From NCBI RefSeq assembly GCF_000507245.1, contig NC_023035.1, positions 1,713,501-1,777,500 on the forward strand: 64,000 nt of DNA. Direction: 5' to 3'. Made by a program: the position numbers and the translations under genes. The stretch comes from Salinispira pacifica. Lineage in GTDB: Bacteria; Spirochaetota; Spirochaetia; DSM-27196; Salinispiraceae. Numbering within the stretch: position 1 is the stretch's first letter; every line of letters starts with the position of its first letter. This document shows positions 16,972-26,090 of this stretch, piece by piece. The notes beneath the pieces were generated by a model. It made no database searches. It was not told where the DNA came from and was given only the letters and a program-made list of their open reading frames with translations.

Positions 16972-19536
16972 TTAGAGTCCCAGATCTTCGAACAGTTTTT
17001 GGTAGGTTGCAAAATGCTCGGACTGAGCAAACTCTTCAATTTTTTCTTCCGGCAGGTTTTCCAGCAGTGAATCCATGTACGTAAGTACGGCCTTCAGCTC
17101 CTGTTTTAACTCGGTGGTAAGCTGATGCTCATCGGGCTGCACCGGCTCAGGGGCATTTTCATCAGCTTGATCAATATCCAGGGCTTCCGGTTCACTGAAT
17201 TCATCCGAAACTGTTCCAGCGTCCTCGATTTCTTCCAGATTAAGCTCCTCAACGGGCTCATCTTCGGAGAGGTCCAGATCCATGTGTGATTCAGGTTCTT
17301 CCTCACCCATGAGCATTGCTTCTTCATCAGCACTCAACCCTTCTTCAGCTCCTGATTCCTCTGCTTCAGCTTCCGCAATAGAATCAGAATAATCGGAAAA
17401 GTCATCTTCAATATCAGTATCATCCACGCCGTCGGCTTCAATTTCCCCGTCAACAGGACTTTCTTCCTCACCGATTTCCGGGATTTCCAGCTCCATGTCC
17501 TCCAGTTCATCACCGGTGTAGAGCTGAATGTCGTCACTGTCATCCTTCAGATCGTCGATGCCTGCCAGTTCTTCTTCGATATCCAGCTCTGCCATTGCCT
17601 GGAGTTCATCGTCGCTTCCGCCGAAGGGATCTTCTTCTTCGCCCTCTATAGATATTTCTGTGACCTTATTATTATCCTGGGAGCTGTCTTCAAAGGCTGT
17701 CTGGCTGTAATCTTCGTCCGGTGAAGCTGTTGCCTGTCCGCTTTCCTCTGTGAACTCGGCGGTGTTGAGAATATTATCCAATTCATCGCCGGTGAGTGCT
17801 ATGGTTTCATCCTCATCCTCGCCTGCGAAAAAACCACCGTGCAGTTCCTCATCCGACGGAATTTGAGCAGTCGGAGATTCTTCGGTTTCTTTGGCTTCAT
17901 CACCTGGAGTAGTCGAGGCGGCTGCTGCTGCTGCTGCCCCTGCAGCGGCGCCGGCAACGGCTCCTCCGCTTCGCAGGCGGTGAAGTTCCGCCCTCAGGTC
18001 GGTGAGTTCTGTTTTAATGGCCGAAAGCTCGCTTTCGATACTTGCCAGCACCTGGTTTTCGTTACCGCCTTCCTCGGCTTCCTGGCTGTTGCGGATGGCC
18101 TCATCCACCATTGAAGTTTCCGTGGCTTCGGATTCCTCCGGCTCTGATAGGCTGTCGGAGAATGCCGCTACGTCATCAAAATCCTCTCCTTCATCGGAGG
18201 AGGAATCCTCGGAATCAATCTCCAGTTCATCAAGATCTTCGGAATAATCACTGTCGGGGAGGTCTTCAATGCTTACCACATCATCTTCTGCACCCGGAAG
18301 AGAAGAGTCTTCCAGTTCGTCTTCCGTTGAGCCGGTATAGTCGACATCAGAATCATTTCCAGGGGTATCATCCAGAGAGAATGCTTCATCATCCGCCCCG
18401 GAAAAATCCAGGAGTTCTTCGTCAAGATCAATGTCTATGTCATCTGATTCAACTTCGCTGCCCAGAAGATCTTCGTCATCATCCAGCTCGAGAAAGTCTT
18501 CATCCTGCTCCGGCGCGTTGAATGCTTCAATGGAATCCGCATCACCTGCGCTGCTGCTCTCGGAGTCCATGTCGAAAGAAAGGTCTTCTTCATCCAGTGA
18601 AAACTCTTCGTGTGTCTGCTCTTCGGCGGTCTGGTCTTCAGTCGGCTGGTCTTCAGTCGGCTGGTCTTCAGTCGGCTGGGTTTTATCCATGAACTCATCC
18701 AGACTGATTTCCTGAAGCACATCATCAGATCCGTCGTCTTCCAGTTCATCCATTGGTTCCAGATCTCCGGGAAGCGCTTCGTCGCCATTACCCACATCCA
18801 AATCCGATTCTCCACCGCCGTGTTGAGGTTCCTCGTTTTCATGGGTTCCGGATTGCTGTTCGTCATTGGAATCGGGTATTGAGATTTCGTCATCAAGTTC
18901 GGGAATGGTTATGTCATCGAGGTCATCATCAAGATCCGGTATTACGATATCGTCCAGGGTTTCCTCTTCTTCAAAAGCAACATCATCCCGCTGTTCATCA
19001 AGGTCAAGTTTCATCTCATCTTCTTCAAGATAGATGGTTTGATCTTCTTCATCTTCATCAGACAGGCTCAGGCTGATCTCTTCTTCCAGCCCTTCAAGGT
19101 CATTCAGTGCATCGTCCAGAGCCTGTGATTCACTTTCGCTGAGAGATTCTTCCGCTGTACCGTTATCTCCGGATACCTGAATGTCCGGTTTTACGGGAAT
19201 ATCATCTGAATCGTCATCGATGGCAAAATCGGGATCATCATCCAGGCTGAAGCTGTCGTCTTCTGTGTAGTCTCCGGACTCTTCCAGGGCACCCAGCAGA
19301 TCTTCTTCATCGGGACTGAGGTCCGCGGGAGATTCATCCGCTTCACCTGAAGTGTCCGGGGCATTGGAGCTTTCTTCCTGAAGATCCTGCAGCTGGGCAT
19401 CCGAAGGCTCATCCTCCACATCCTCAGGACCGGCTTTTACAAATACACCATACTCATTGAGTTCATCATCGAGATCATCTAATTCATCAAGTTCCAGGTC
19501 CATATCCATGTCCTGAGCGTTATTTTCATCAGCCAT
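16972..19536 (-). CDS. Very acidic 854-aa low-complexity protein
   Basis: The protein is dominated by Asp, Glu and Ser with repeated short motifs such as FSLDDD, IDDDS, LDELDD and DIPDLDDD. A Gln-Pro-Thr-Glu-Asp unit is present three times in a row. A predicted coiled coil near residues 515-545 (SELSAIKTELTDLRAELHRL) is followed by a Gly/Ala run. The last 45 residues form a conserved-looking helical end (LKAVLTYMDSLLENLPEEKI). There is no signal peptide. It is the first gene of the operon, behind a near-consensus promoter, with AGGAG 7 bases before the ATG. It may be a scaffold or cation/partner-binding protein; no function can be assigned. The 3' neighbours are the GAF-like and DUF115 genes. 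Confidence 0.72.
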   Translation of the reverse strand: MADENNAQDMDMDLELDELDDLDDELNEYGVFVKAGPEDVEDEPSDAQLQDLQEESSNAPDTSGEADESPADLSPDEEDLLGALEESGDYTEDDSFSLDDDPDFAIDDDSDDIPVKPDIQVSGDNGTAEESLSESESQALDDALNDLEGLEEEISLSLSDEDEEDQTIYLEEDEMKLDLDEQRDDVAFEEEETLDDIVIPDLDDDLDDITIPELDDEISIPDSNDEQQSGTHENEEPQHGGGESDLDVGNGDEALPGDLEPMDELEDDGSDDVLQEISLDEFMDKTQPTEDQPTEDQPTEDQTAEEQTHEEFSLDEEDLSFDMDSESSSAGDADSIEAFNAPEQDEDFLELDDDEDLLGSEVESDDIDIDLDEELLDFSGADDEAFSLDDTPGNDSDVDYTGSTEDELEDSSLPGAEDDVVSIEDLPDSDYSEDLDELEIDSEDSSSDEGEDFDDVAAFSDSLSEPEESEATETSMVDEAIRNSQEAEEGGNENQVLASIESELSAIKTELTDLRAELHRLRSGGAVAGAAAGAAAAAAASTTPGDEAKETEESPTAQIPSDEELHGGFFAGEDEDETIALTGDELDNILNTAEFTEESGQATASPDEDYSQTAFEDSSQDNNKVTEISIEGEEEDPFGGSDDELQAMAELDIEEELAGIDDLKDDSDDIQLYTGDELEDMELEIPEIGEEESPVDGEIEADGVDDTDIEDDFSDYSDSIAEAEAEESGAEEGLSADEEAMLMGEEEPESHMDLDLSEDEPVEELNLEEIEDAGTVSDEFSEPEALDIDQADENAPEPVQPDEHQLTTELKQELKAVLTYMDSLLENLPEEKIEEFAQSEHFATYQKLFEDLGL
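18631..18675. repeat. Three perfect 15-bp tandem repeats
   Basis: The unit ctggtcttcagtcgg occurs three times in perfect tandem inside the acidic gene, encoding a five-residue unit (QPTED, in another phase). It keeps frame and could vary in copy number. Confidence 0.9.
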
Positions 19537-19616
19537 CGGCGATCTCCTGGTCGTTCGATCGGTAGTAGTCTAGCAAAAGTATCGGCCGAACCGATTAAAA
19601 AGTTATACCTAATTTA

Positions 19617-19645
19617 AATCTACAGCATGGACCATTGGCTGTCAA
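19617..19645 (-). promoter_or_regulatory. Strong sigma70 promoter of the acidic/DUF115 operon
   Basis: On the minus strand TTGACA (19645-19640) and TAGATT (19622-19617) are separated by 17 bases. It is the only good promoter seen for the five genes 19536 to 10775, which are spaced by -8 to +8 bases. Confidence 0.7.
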
Positions 19646-19716
19646 TGTTGGAGATACGAAGGGTATAGAAGCCTCAAGATTTCAGTGCCGACGACCGTTA
19701 ATTGAAAGGTATGAAA

Positions 19717-20253
19717 ATGCTCCGGATACTTACATCCCTGTTCAGCGGCATTGTCGCCTATCTGCTTCTCTTACTGATGTACGGTCCCCACAGTCAGGCC
19801 AATTATCAGGAACTGGATCAATTCCGCCAGTCCCTTGAGACCAATATAGCTCAAGTCAGGGAAAAAGGGGAGTATCTGGAGGCATATTATTATCAGCTCC
19901 GGGACCAGGAAGACGCCCTTATCCGGGAGGCCCACCGCATAGGTCTGCTGTTTCAGAACGAAAGGATGATGCGTCTCAGGAATGCCCCCCGGGAACTTCC
20001 GGCAATGAGCCCTGGTCAGACACTCGTATATTACAAACCCTCTCACAGCAGGCGAATCGGAGTTATCCGCGCCATTTCGGCGGCGGTAAGCGTATTGGTT
20101 TTGATTATTATGCTGTTTATTCCGCTGTACCCCCCGGAGAAGGGGCAAAAAAACAGCCCCGGCACCGGGGCTCCGGTATCACAACCCGGGACAGTGGGCA
20201 GCGATTTTGATATGAGTCATTCGATGCGGATCCATCTGGCGGCACGTGAGTAG
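19717..20253 (+). CDS. DivIC/FtsB-like (septum formation initiator) membrane protein
   Basis: This 178-aa protein has a membrane helix (about residues 3-22), then a heptad-containing coiled coil (about 30-65, with QFRQSLETNIAQVREKGEYL), a second helix near residues 112-134 and a Pro/Gly-rich tail. The first helix plus coiled coil resembles the septum formation initiator family (FtsB/DivIC), which links FtsL and FtsQ in the divisome; the second helix is unusual for it. I chose the ATG at 19717 because AAGG lies 7 bases upstream; TTG 19702 and ATG 19711 are alternatives. Its end overlaps the convergent exported-protein gene by 37 bases. Confidence 0.55.
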   Translation: MLRILTSLFSGIVAYLLLLLMYGPHSQANYQELDQFRQSLETNIAQVREKGEYLEAYYYQLRDQEDALIREAHRIGLLFQNERMMRLRNAPRELPAMSPGQTLVYYKPSHSRRIGVIRAISAAVSVLVLIIMLFIPLYPPEKGQKNSPGTGAPVSQPGTVGSDFDMSHSMRIHLAARE

Positions 20254-21167
20254 GTGTTGTCCACCCTGCTGATTTGACCGTCCTCAATGAAAAAATACGA
20301 TGTAAACTTCTCCCCGATGAGATTGTCGCCGTTGCTGCTCAGACGGAACTCCCAGCTCATGGGGCGGGCGAGATCCACAATCTGAGATGCGATGGAATAG
20401 GGGAACAGCGGCAGATACAGCTTGGGAGCATTGGGTTCATCCTGACGGATTCTCACTTTCTCTTCCTCAATAACTACCCTCAGCCGCATACTGTCATCTC
20501 CCGCCAACTCGGCGTAGGCGGTGCCGTCGCTCTCGATAATTACATTCCCGATTCCCGTGTCCCCTTCCCAGGTTCCGCTGATTCCATTCATTGTGGGTCT
20601 GCGCCACTCCTGGTCGGAGCCTGACTGGGACTGCACGCCCCGGGCTATTCCCGTTGATGATTCCGGTTCATCTTCAAAGCCGAAGAGGCTTCGTACACCC
20701 CGCCGTACGCCGGCCACAGCCTCCTCAAAGCCCGGAAAGTCAGAGGAGTCCGCCAGAAGCAGTTCTCCGCTGGTTCGGCTGTAAATATGGAGATCAAGAT
20801 AGATCCGTTCACCGATTCTGTTGATTTCTCCGATGATCACCCCCCGGGACTGGGGCGGCGCTGCGTCGGGGTAACTCTGCATGAATCCGCCGGCGTTCTC
20901 GCCGAAGGGAAATGATTCGGCAAATCGGGAGGTGTCGTCAATGGGGATGATCCGGTAGTTCTCAGCCCGTCCGATTTCCAGCAGATGGCTGGTAATTCTG
21001 TTTTCCAGAACGGTGATCTCTTCGGGGCTGAAATCAGACTGATCGCTGAGCAGACCTGCAAAGGCGAAACTGATGCGCGAACGGGGAATTTGTGCGGCAA
21101 TCGTCTCAGGAAGGATCAATCCGCTGAGAAAAATGAGGCTCACTGTGCATAAAAGGGCTTTCCTCAT
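20217..21167 (-). CDS. Exported protein of unknown function
   Basis: This 316-aa protein has a signal peptide with a probable cut after ETIAAQ (residue about 26). The mature part has a first region (ISFAFAGLLSDQSDFSPEEI to LFGF) that resembles spirochaetal exported proteins related to lipid- or LPS-assembly accessory domains, and a C-terminal lipocalin-like beta region (GTWEGDTGIGNVIIESDGT). No lipobox is seen. I do not recognise a named family. It is convergent with the DivIC-like gene and overlaps its last 37 bases. The position 60 bases downstream of the DUF1015 gene on the same strand suggests either co-transcription or its own promoter. Confidence 0.6.
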   Translation of the reverse strand: MRKALLCTVSLIFLSGLILPETIAAQIPRSRISFAFAGLLSDQSDFSPEEITVLENRITSHLLEIGRAENYRIIPIDDTSRFAESFPFGENAGGFMQSYPDAAPPQSRGVIIGEINRIGERIYLDLHIYSRTSGELLLADSSDFPGFEEAVAGVRRGVRSLFGFEDEPESSTGIARGVQSQSGSDQEWRRPTMNGISGTWEGDTGIGNVIIESDGTAYAELAGDDSMRLRVVIEEEKVRIRQDEPNAPKLYLPLFPYSIASQIVDLARPMSWEFRLSSNGDNLIGEKFTSYFFIEDGQISRVDNTYSRAARWIRIE

Positions 21168-21227
21168 AAAATAACTCTACTCCCCGCAGTGGGAAAAATC
21201 CAGATTTCGCATATTCTAATCAGAGCA

Positions 21228-22568
21228 TCAGTTGCGTACCCTGCGAACCTCATAATAATACCGTTTTTCTTCGGCATCGCCCATACTGAATGCTTTCCGG
21301 GGCAATGCTCCGTGCTGAACCACGTAGGAGAAAAGCTCCTCCCGGGGTATCACATTGAAAAACACGGCGATTCGATCCGGGGATGCCTCACAAATGGATT
21401 TGCTGTGATCCCATCCGTGTATAAAATCGATCTTCCCGCCCTCGAGCCGGTCTTCAATGGTATGAAAGGCCCTGTCAGCCACAGCCGGAGCCAGTTCACT
21501 CAGGGGATTGGACACATGGTACCAGTTTCCGTCGTGGTAGGCTACTGCATCGTTCTGATGCGCCTGCAGGATTTCCTTTGCCTCTTTTTCGGAATCCAGT
21601 CGTACTGTTGCTGAACCGGTCTCGGATTCCAGGGCCTGGAAATAGGCCTCGGCATCGGTATGAAAGAGACAACGGTGAATGGGTTCAAAGCGGAGCCCGG
21701 GACTGTAGATGTTCACCAGTTCTGCCAGCGCATACCGTGACGGATGGTCTTCGATATCCTGAAAACTGCCGCCGTTTTCCAGATGCTCTTTTTTCAGCGC
21801 CTCCCACACGGCTTTTGCAGTGGCAAGGCTGTGATTTCCGTCGCCCATGGCAAAGGGAAGGGGATTGTCGCTGCCGTACAGGCGGCGGCTGGTTTCTCTC
21901 TCCCCAAGGGGTTCCAGGCGGCTGAGAATATCATTTATGATATGCGGTTGATCGATCCAGTATCCGCTGAGATGTCCTCCGTCAAGCATCAGCGGAGTAT
22001 CGTAAATACATTCCAGATCATCTGTGCGCTCTTTTAAGCCCTCGATGATGGATGCGCTTCTGTCATCAATGAGAATCATGATATGGGGAAGTTCCAGGGG
22101 AGCCTGTTTCCGGATTTTGATTCTTGGGGGAAGGCGGTCGAGAATCGTGCCCTCCGTAGCCCGGATGGGGCTGGTACTATCCGCCGAGTAATCGTACTTC
22201 TCCAGATCCACTGCAAGGACCAGTCCTTCACGCAAACCGGAGGCTTCAGTGTGCCGTTGAACATACACCCATCCCCGGCCCTTGCTTTTGAGAACGCCTT
22301 CGTCCAAATACCGTTTCATGGCTGAATGAATATCTGAAATTCGTTCATCTCCCCGGTCATCTTCCAGATATACTTCGGGATAGACCAAATCAAGGGTGCT
22401 TGGGCTTTTCCCCCGGTATTCCTCAACTCTTTTCCAGTATTCCGGGTCGGAGGTGTGCTGATCACAGGCAATGACCGCCCATTTATCCTGGGGGATATCC
22501 TCTCTGGGAAGGAGGATTTCCGGTACCTGTAAGCCGAGCTTTTCCAGTGCAGATGTATTAATGTTCAT
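21228..22568 (-). CDS. DUF1015 family protein
   Basis: This 446-aa protein matches DUF1015 over its whole length, with PREDIPQDKWAVIACDQHTSD at the start, the YVQRHTEASG segment, a central GDGNHSLATAKA motif and HGWDHS near the C-terminus. The GDGNHRxxxA motif resembles a ParB-like/serine kinase (SbnI/SerK) active site, and archaeal relatives have free-serine kinase activity, but the function of the bacterial group is unknown. The start ATG at 22568 has AAGGCGG ahead. A good -10 element (TATAAT) lies about 25 bases upstream on the same strand. No operon partner of clear function is visible. Confidence 0.82.
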   Translation of the reverse strand: MNINTSALEKLGLQVPEILLPREDIPQDKWAVIACDQHTSDPEYWKRVEEYRGKSPSTLDLVYPEVYLEDDRGDERISDIHSAMKRYLDEGVLKSKGRGWVYVQRHTEASGLREGLVLAVDLEKYDYSADSTSPIRATEGTILDRLPPRIKIRKQAPLELPHIMILIDDRSASIIEGLKERTDDLECIYDTPLMLDGGHLSGYWIDQPHIINDILSRLEPLGERETSRRLYGSDNPLPFAMGDGNHSLATAKAVWEALKKEHLENGGSFQDIEDHPSRYALAELVNIYSPGLRFEPIHRCLFHTDAEAYFQALESETGSATVRLDSEKEAKEILQAHQNDAVAYHDGNWYHVSNPLSELAPAVADRAFHTIEDRLEGGKIDFIHGWDHSKSICEASPDRIAVFFNVIPREELFSYVVQHGALPRKAFSMGDAEEKRYYYEVRRVRN

Positions 22569-22687
22569 GTGGCCGCCTTGTTAAAATTATACCTTGCTGA
22601 AGCATATTCAGTTTACCCCACATCTTCAAGGGGAGGGCCGGAACAACGGAAGGAACAACGGAGGGAACCGGAGATGTAAGATTTTCC

Positions 22688-22717
22688 TTGCGCCCTGTAC
22701 AGATCCCTCTCTATAAT
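22688..22717 (+). promoter_or_regulatory. Promoter placing the transcript start at the ATG of 22725
   Basis: TTGCGC (22688-22693) and TATAAT (22712-22717) are separated by 18 bases. Only 7 bases separate the -10 box from the ATG, so the transcript should start at or next to the start codon. Confidence 0.55.
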
Positions 22718-22724
22718 TCAGGCT

Positions 22725-23696
22725 ATGATTTCCGGACCCTGTTCAGCCATTCATCTTGATGTGCAGCCCCTTGCGCCGACTCCTGAGCTTTTTCTGCGGA
22801 CTGTCCGGCGGATACTGGACAGCCCCGATTTGGAACATGGAAACTATGTATCACTTCATCTGACTCCCGTATTTCCGTTTCAGGATAGAGGTGACGGGCT
22901 TGCCTATGATGAAAAGGTTTTTTCCCAGCTGTTCAGCGGCGGGGACCGGATTGCCGTACGAATTTATCTTGATCACCCCTTCTGGATTCCTGGAAAGCAG
23001 GACTGGCGTCTGGGGCTTGATGAACGTGGGGAGGATGCCTTTCCCTTTTTATCCGCACGGCTGAGCGAAACGATTTCCGACTTTCTCAGTCTCTCAGGCG
23101 CAGGAATCAGGGCAGTGGAGCTGGTATCCGATTTACCTGTTTCTATCCGTTACAGGATCGAAGAGCGGCTTTATGAAGATCTCTCCGGTTCACAGCTTGA
23201 GATCTTCTGGCTTGCGCCGGCAGCCATGAAGAACAAGGGCGGCAACCAGGACCGGGACAGAGATACAAACTGCCTGATCCCCATACTTCCAGGCAGGCTC
23301 TGGCTTGAACAGCTGCATGATATGAGACTTACGCATATGTTTCCGGACGAGTTTCAACATGTCTTACCTGAATCACAGTATCCGGATTTCCCCGGTCTCC
23401 GCTCGGCCTGGGAGAACTGGACGTCTTCCATACCCGGAGGGCTGTTCCAGGACTCGGCGGCACTTATCAACAGTCTCCAGAGGGGATCTGCCCGGGATCT
23501 CTGGCCGTTTTCAAGCATGCAATCACAGGTTCAATCAAAAAACAGTGATGGAGTACTGGAAGGCAGCTACCAAAACCTTGAAGAGGAGCTGAACCGTTCT
23601 CTCAAGCCTCTCATAGAAGAGGCCTGGTATGGACGGTTCATGATGACCATGGATCTGGTTCAACGGAGAATGCTCCAGGCTCAGGAACTGGGCTGA
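22725..23696 (+). CDS. Protein of unknown function
   Basis: This 323-aa protein has no signal peptide, no membrane segment and no motif that I recognise. Features are an N-terminal region with LHLTPVFPFQDR and IYLDHPFWIPGKQDWRLGLD, an alpha/beta middle part and a C-terminal region with many Ser/Gln. The coding reads well (GC-rich third positions, ordinary composition). There is no ribosome binding site and the -10 box sits 7 bases before the ATG, so it may be translated from a leaderless mRNA. Its end overlaps the convergent U32 peptidase gene by 16 bases. Confidence 0.6.
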   Translation: MISGPCSAIHLDVQPLAPTPELFLRTVRRILDSPDLEHGNYVSLHLTPVFPFQDRGDGLAYDEKVFSQLFSGGDRIAVRIYLDHPFWIPGKQDWRLGLDERGEDAFPFLSARLSETISDFLSLSGAGIRAVELVSDLPVSIRYRIEERLYEDLSGSQLEIFWLAPAAMKNKGGNQDRDRDTNCLIPILPGRLWLEQLHDMRLTHMFPDEFQHVLPESQYPDFPGLRSAWENWTSSIPGGLFQDSAALINSLQRGSARDLWPFSSMQSQVQSKNSDGVLEGSYQNLEEELNRSLKPLIEEAWYGRFMMTMDLVQRRMLQAQELG

Positions 23697-24940
23697 ACTT
23701 CCTTTCTCACAATAAAACCCTCATCGATTTCTGCAGAGCTTTCGATTTCGTAATACTTACCGTGATCTGCCTGATCCACCTTCTCGCCGTTCTGGTTGTA
23801 GATAATGAAGTCACGGTCCTGGATAAATAAAACGTCAGGTCCGATGTACTCAAGAATATCGTTGTTGCGGATCTGGTTTTTCACATGCAGAATATGCCGA
23901 CCGGGACTAATTTCCCCGCCTATGGTTCCGAGAAACATGTGGCTGCGGGCATAGCTTATCTCATTGGGTTGGCTGATTTCCCCGGTTCCGAAGTAAAATC
24001 CGGTGGAGAATTCCCGGTGACTCACCTTGTACAACTCATCTTTATAGGGGCGTGTGTCTTCGGGAGAGGTGAGTCCGGGGTCTCTTCCGCTCACACGGTC
24101 AATCTCTTTCCGGTACGCCCGGGTCACCATTGCGGCATAATAGAGGGATTTCATCCTGCCTTCAATTTTTACACTGTCCACACCGGCGTCGTAGAGCTCC
24201 TGCATGTGATCAATCATGCAGATATCTTTGCTGGACATGATGGTCGTATAACCATCTCCCTCCATTACCGGATAGTATTCGCCGGGCCGTTTTTTCTCTT
24301 CCAAAGCCATGGAGCCCTCTGCCAAAGCCGGTGAGCGGTCTTCCATCAAGCGGTAATTCCATCGGCAGCTGTGGCTGCAGTCTCCCTGATTTGCCGAACG
24401 GTCGGACATCCAGCTGCTGAGAAAACACCTCCCCGAATATGCCAGGCACATCGCCCCATGTATGAATGTTTCAATTTCCAGTTCGGGAACCGCTTTTTTC
24501 AGCTGAGCTATCTCTTCCAGGCTCAGCTCTCTCCCGGGAATGATCCTGGAGAATCCCATATCCGCATAGAGTTTTGCAGCATCGCTGTTGATGCAGTTGG
24601 CCTGGGTTGAAAGATGGTACTCCATTCCGGGGAAAGTGCGCTTGAGAAGGGGGAGGGCGCCGATATCAGAAATAATGAATGCATCGAAAGGATATTCGGT
24701 GAAAACTTCCAGATTTCGTTCCAGGTCCGCCAGGTCTTTATCGTGAAAGTAGATGTTTAAGGCGGCGTAGAGTTTCCGCCCGCCTTTTATTTCCTCAATC
24801 CGTCTGCCGTCTCCGCCTCCGAAATTTTCCGCCCGAGACCTGAGGCTGAAATTTCCGATACCTATGTAGGCGGCATCCGCACCGTAGCGGTACACCGTTT
24901 CCAGTTTTTCTATATTCCCCGCAGGGGCAAGCAATTCCAT
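23681..24940 (-). CDS. U32 family peptidase (TrhP/YegQ-like)
   Basis: This 419-aa protein belongs to family U32: it starts MELLAPAGNIEKL, and has FIISDIGALPLLKR, HLSTQANCINS and HGAMCLAYSGRC. The four cysteines in CLAYSGRCFLS...QGDCSHSC form the iron-sulfur cluster site. The best-studied relatives (TrhP, RlhA) take part in hydroxylation of tRNA or 23S rRNA, using prephenate; the protease label is historic. The region with MSSKDICMIDHMQELYDAGV and KIEGRMKS also fits. It is about the usual length for the group. Its neighbour downstream is the unknown 22725 gene on the other strand. Confidence 0.86.
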   Translation of the reverse strand: MELLAPAGNIEKLETVYRYGADAAYIGIGNFSLRSRAENFGGGDGRRIEEIKGGRKLYAALNIYFHDKDLADLERNLEVFTEYPFDAFIISDIGALPLLKRTFPGMEYHLSTQANCINSDAAKLYADMGFSRIIPGRELSLEEIAQLKKAVPELEIETFIHGAMCLAYSGRCFLSSWMSDRSANQGDCSHSCRWNYRLMEDRSPALAEGSMALEEKKRPGEYYPVMEGDGYTTIMSSKDICMIDHMQELYDAGVDSVKIEGRMKSLYYAAMVTRAYRKEIDRVSGRDPGLTSPEDTRPYKDELYKVSHREFSTGFYFGTGEISQPNEISYARSHMFLGTIGGEISPGRHILHVKNQIRNNDILEYIGPDVLFIQDRDFIIYNQNGEKVDQADHGKYYEIESSAEIDEGFIVRKEVQPSS

Positions 24941-24987
24941 TGCAGCTATGTATCACAGGGGGGAGCGGAGGTCAAGACGGAACTGCT

Positions 24988-26019
24988 TCAGGGCAGAAGC
25001 CGGGTTCTGAACTCCTCATGAGTGTAGTGGTAAAACTCCAGAAGATACTGCTGAATTCCCTGAAAGTATCGGTCCTGGAGGCTCACCGCTGCATCGCCGA
25101 TATAGCGGAAATGCCAGGGCTCATAACTGTAGCCGGTGATTTCCTCATATCCGTCGGGATACGAAAGGCTGAAGCCGAAATCTCCGGCATGTTCCGCCAG
25201 CCACAAACCGGCGGGGTGGACGGCGAATGCAGGGGTTACGGAACCGAAATCCATGGTTGTACCCAGCTGATGCTGGCTTGTCCCCGGCCGGGCGCTGACC
25301 CGTTCCGCCTCTTCCAGCCCAAGATTATCAACATGCCGCTGAAACAGACCTTCCTGGTATTCATAGCTGCGGTAGGAGCTGGAAAAATCAAGGGTGATGC
25401 CGTCCAGCCGGGCAGCTTCAACCATGGCCAGCACCATGGGCATGATGGAACTGCGCAGACTCAGATCGTTTCGGTTCAGGACCAGAGTCGACTGATATTC
25501 GTTCAAGGATACGAGATCCGACGGCACGTAATCTGACGATAAACTATGCCGTTTATCGGCCAGGGCATAGAGCATGGGATCGGGGCTGTTCAGCATCCCC
25601 TGGAGATACTGCAGGAATATGGCGGGCTCTGAAACGATATGTTCATATATCTGTTCCCGGGTTTCCTCCGGGGCGGCAGAATTCATGGAACTTACGCCCT
25701 GCCGTACCAGTTCCTGGAAATCTGATGCACCGAGAGTGAAGCCGGGGTGCAGGGGGCTTACCGTTTCAGGTTCAGTGAGGCTCTCTGCTTCAGAGTCTGA
25801 TGCGGAGGTGTTTTCAGAAGCATCTTCTGAAGAATTAATTTCTCCGGCTTCAGCAACCTCTTCACCCACCAATGGAAGGGCGGTTGTATACCGGGCTCCC
25901 GCAAATAAACCCACAAGCAACGCACCGAGAACCAGAAGACCGGTGCCGGTAATGCTGATCACTCTCCGCAAAAAGGGAAGCTTATTGGCAGTCCCGGATT
26001 TTTTTGGTGATTTTTTCAT
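24988..26019 (-). CDS. VanY-like D-alanyl-D-alanine carboxypeptidase
   Basis: The protein has 343 aa from the ATG at 26019 (AGGA 9 bases upstream; the ORF is open for 23 more codons). It has a membrane anchor near residues 15-38, a Ser/Glu-rich linker and an M15B peptidase domain. Zinc and catalytic motifs are SQHQLGTTMDFGS (the SxHxxGxAxD type, with Thr for Ala), SSYRSYEYQ and EPWHFRYIG. The enzyme would cut the terminal D-Ala from peptidoglycan stem peptides outside the cell membrane. It is 72 bases downstream of lon, with a hairpin between. No vancomycin resistance genes are near. Confidence 0.85.
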   Translation of the reverse strand: MKKSPKKSGTANKLPFLRRVISITGTGLLVLGALLVGLFAGARYTTALPLVGEEVAEAGEINSSEDASENTSASDSEAESLTEPETVSPLHPGFTLGASDFQELVRQGVSSMNSAAPEETREQIYEHIVSEPAIFLQYLQGMLNSPDPMLYALADKRHSLSSDYVPSDLVSLNEYQSTLVLNRNDLSLRSSIMPMVLAMVEAARLDGITLDFSSSYRSYEYQEGLFQRHVDNLGLEEAERVSARPGTSQHQLGTTMDFGSVTPAFAVHPAGLWLAEHAGDFGFSLSYPDGYEEITGYSYEPWHFRYIGDAAVSLQDRYFQGIQQYLLEFYHYTHEEFRTRLLP

Positions 26020-26046
26020 ATGATGTTTTCCTGTCCCCAATTCTCC

Positions 26047-26074
26047 GCCCCTGAGTTCTCTCAGTTTCAGGGGC
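26047..26074. other. Hairpin between lon and the VanY-like gene
   Basis: Arms GCCCCTGA (26047-26054) and TCAGGGGC (26067-26074) are perfect, with a 12-base loop. No T-run follows on the minus strand, so it is not a classic intrinsic terminator; it may slow or process the transcript after lon. Confidence 0.45.
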
Positions 26075-26090
26075 TCACAATACATCACAA

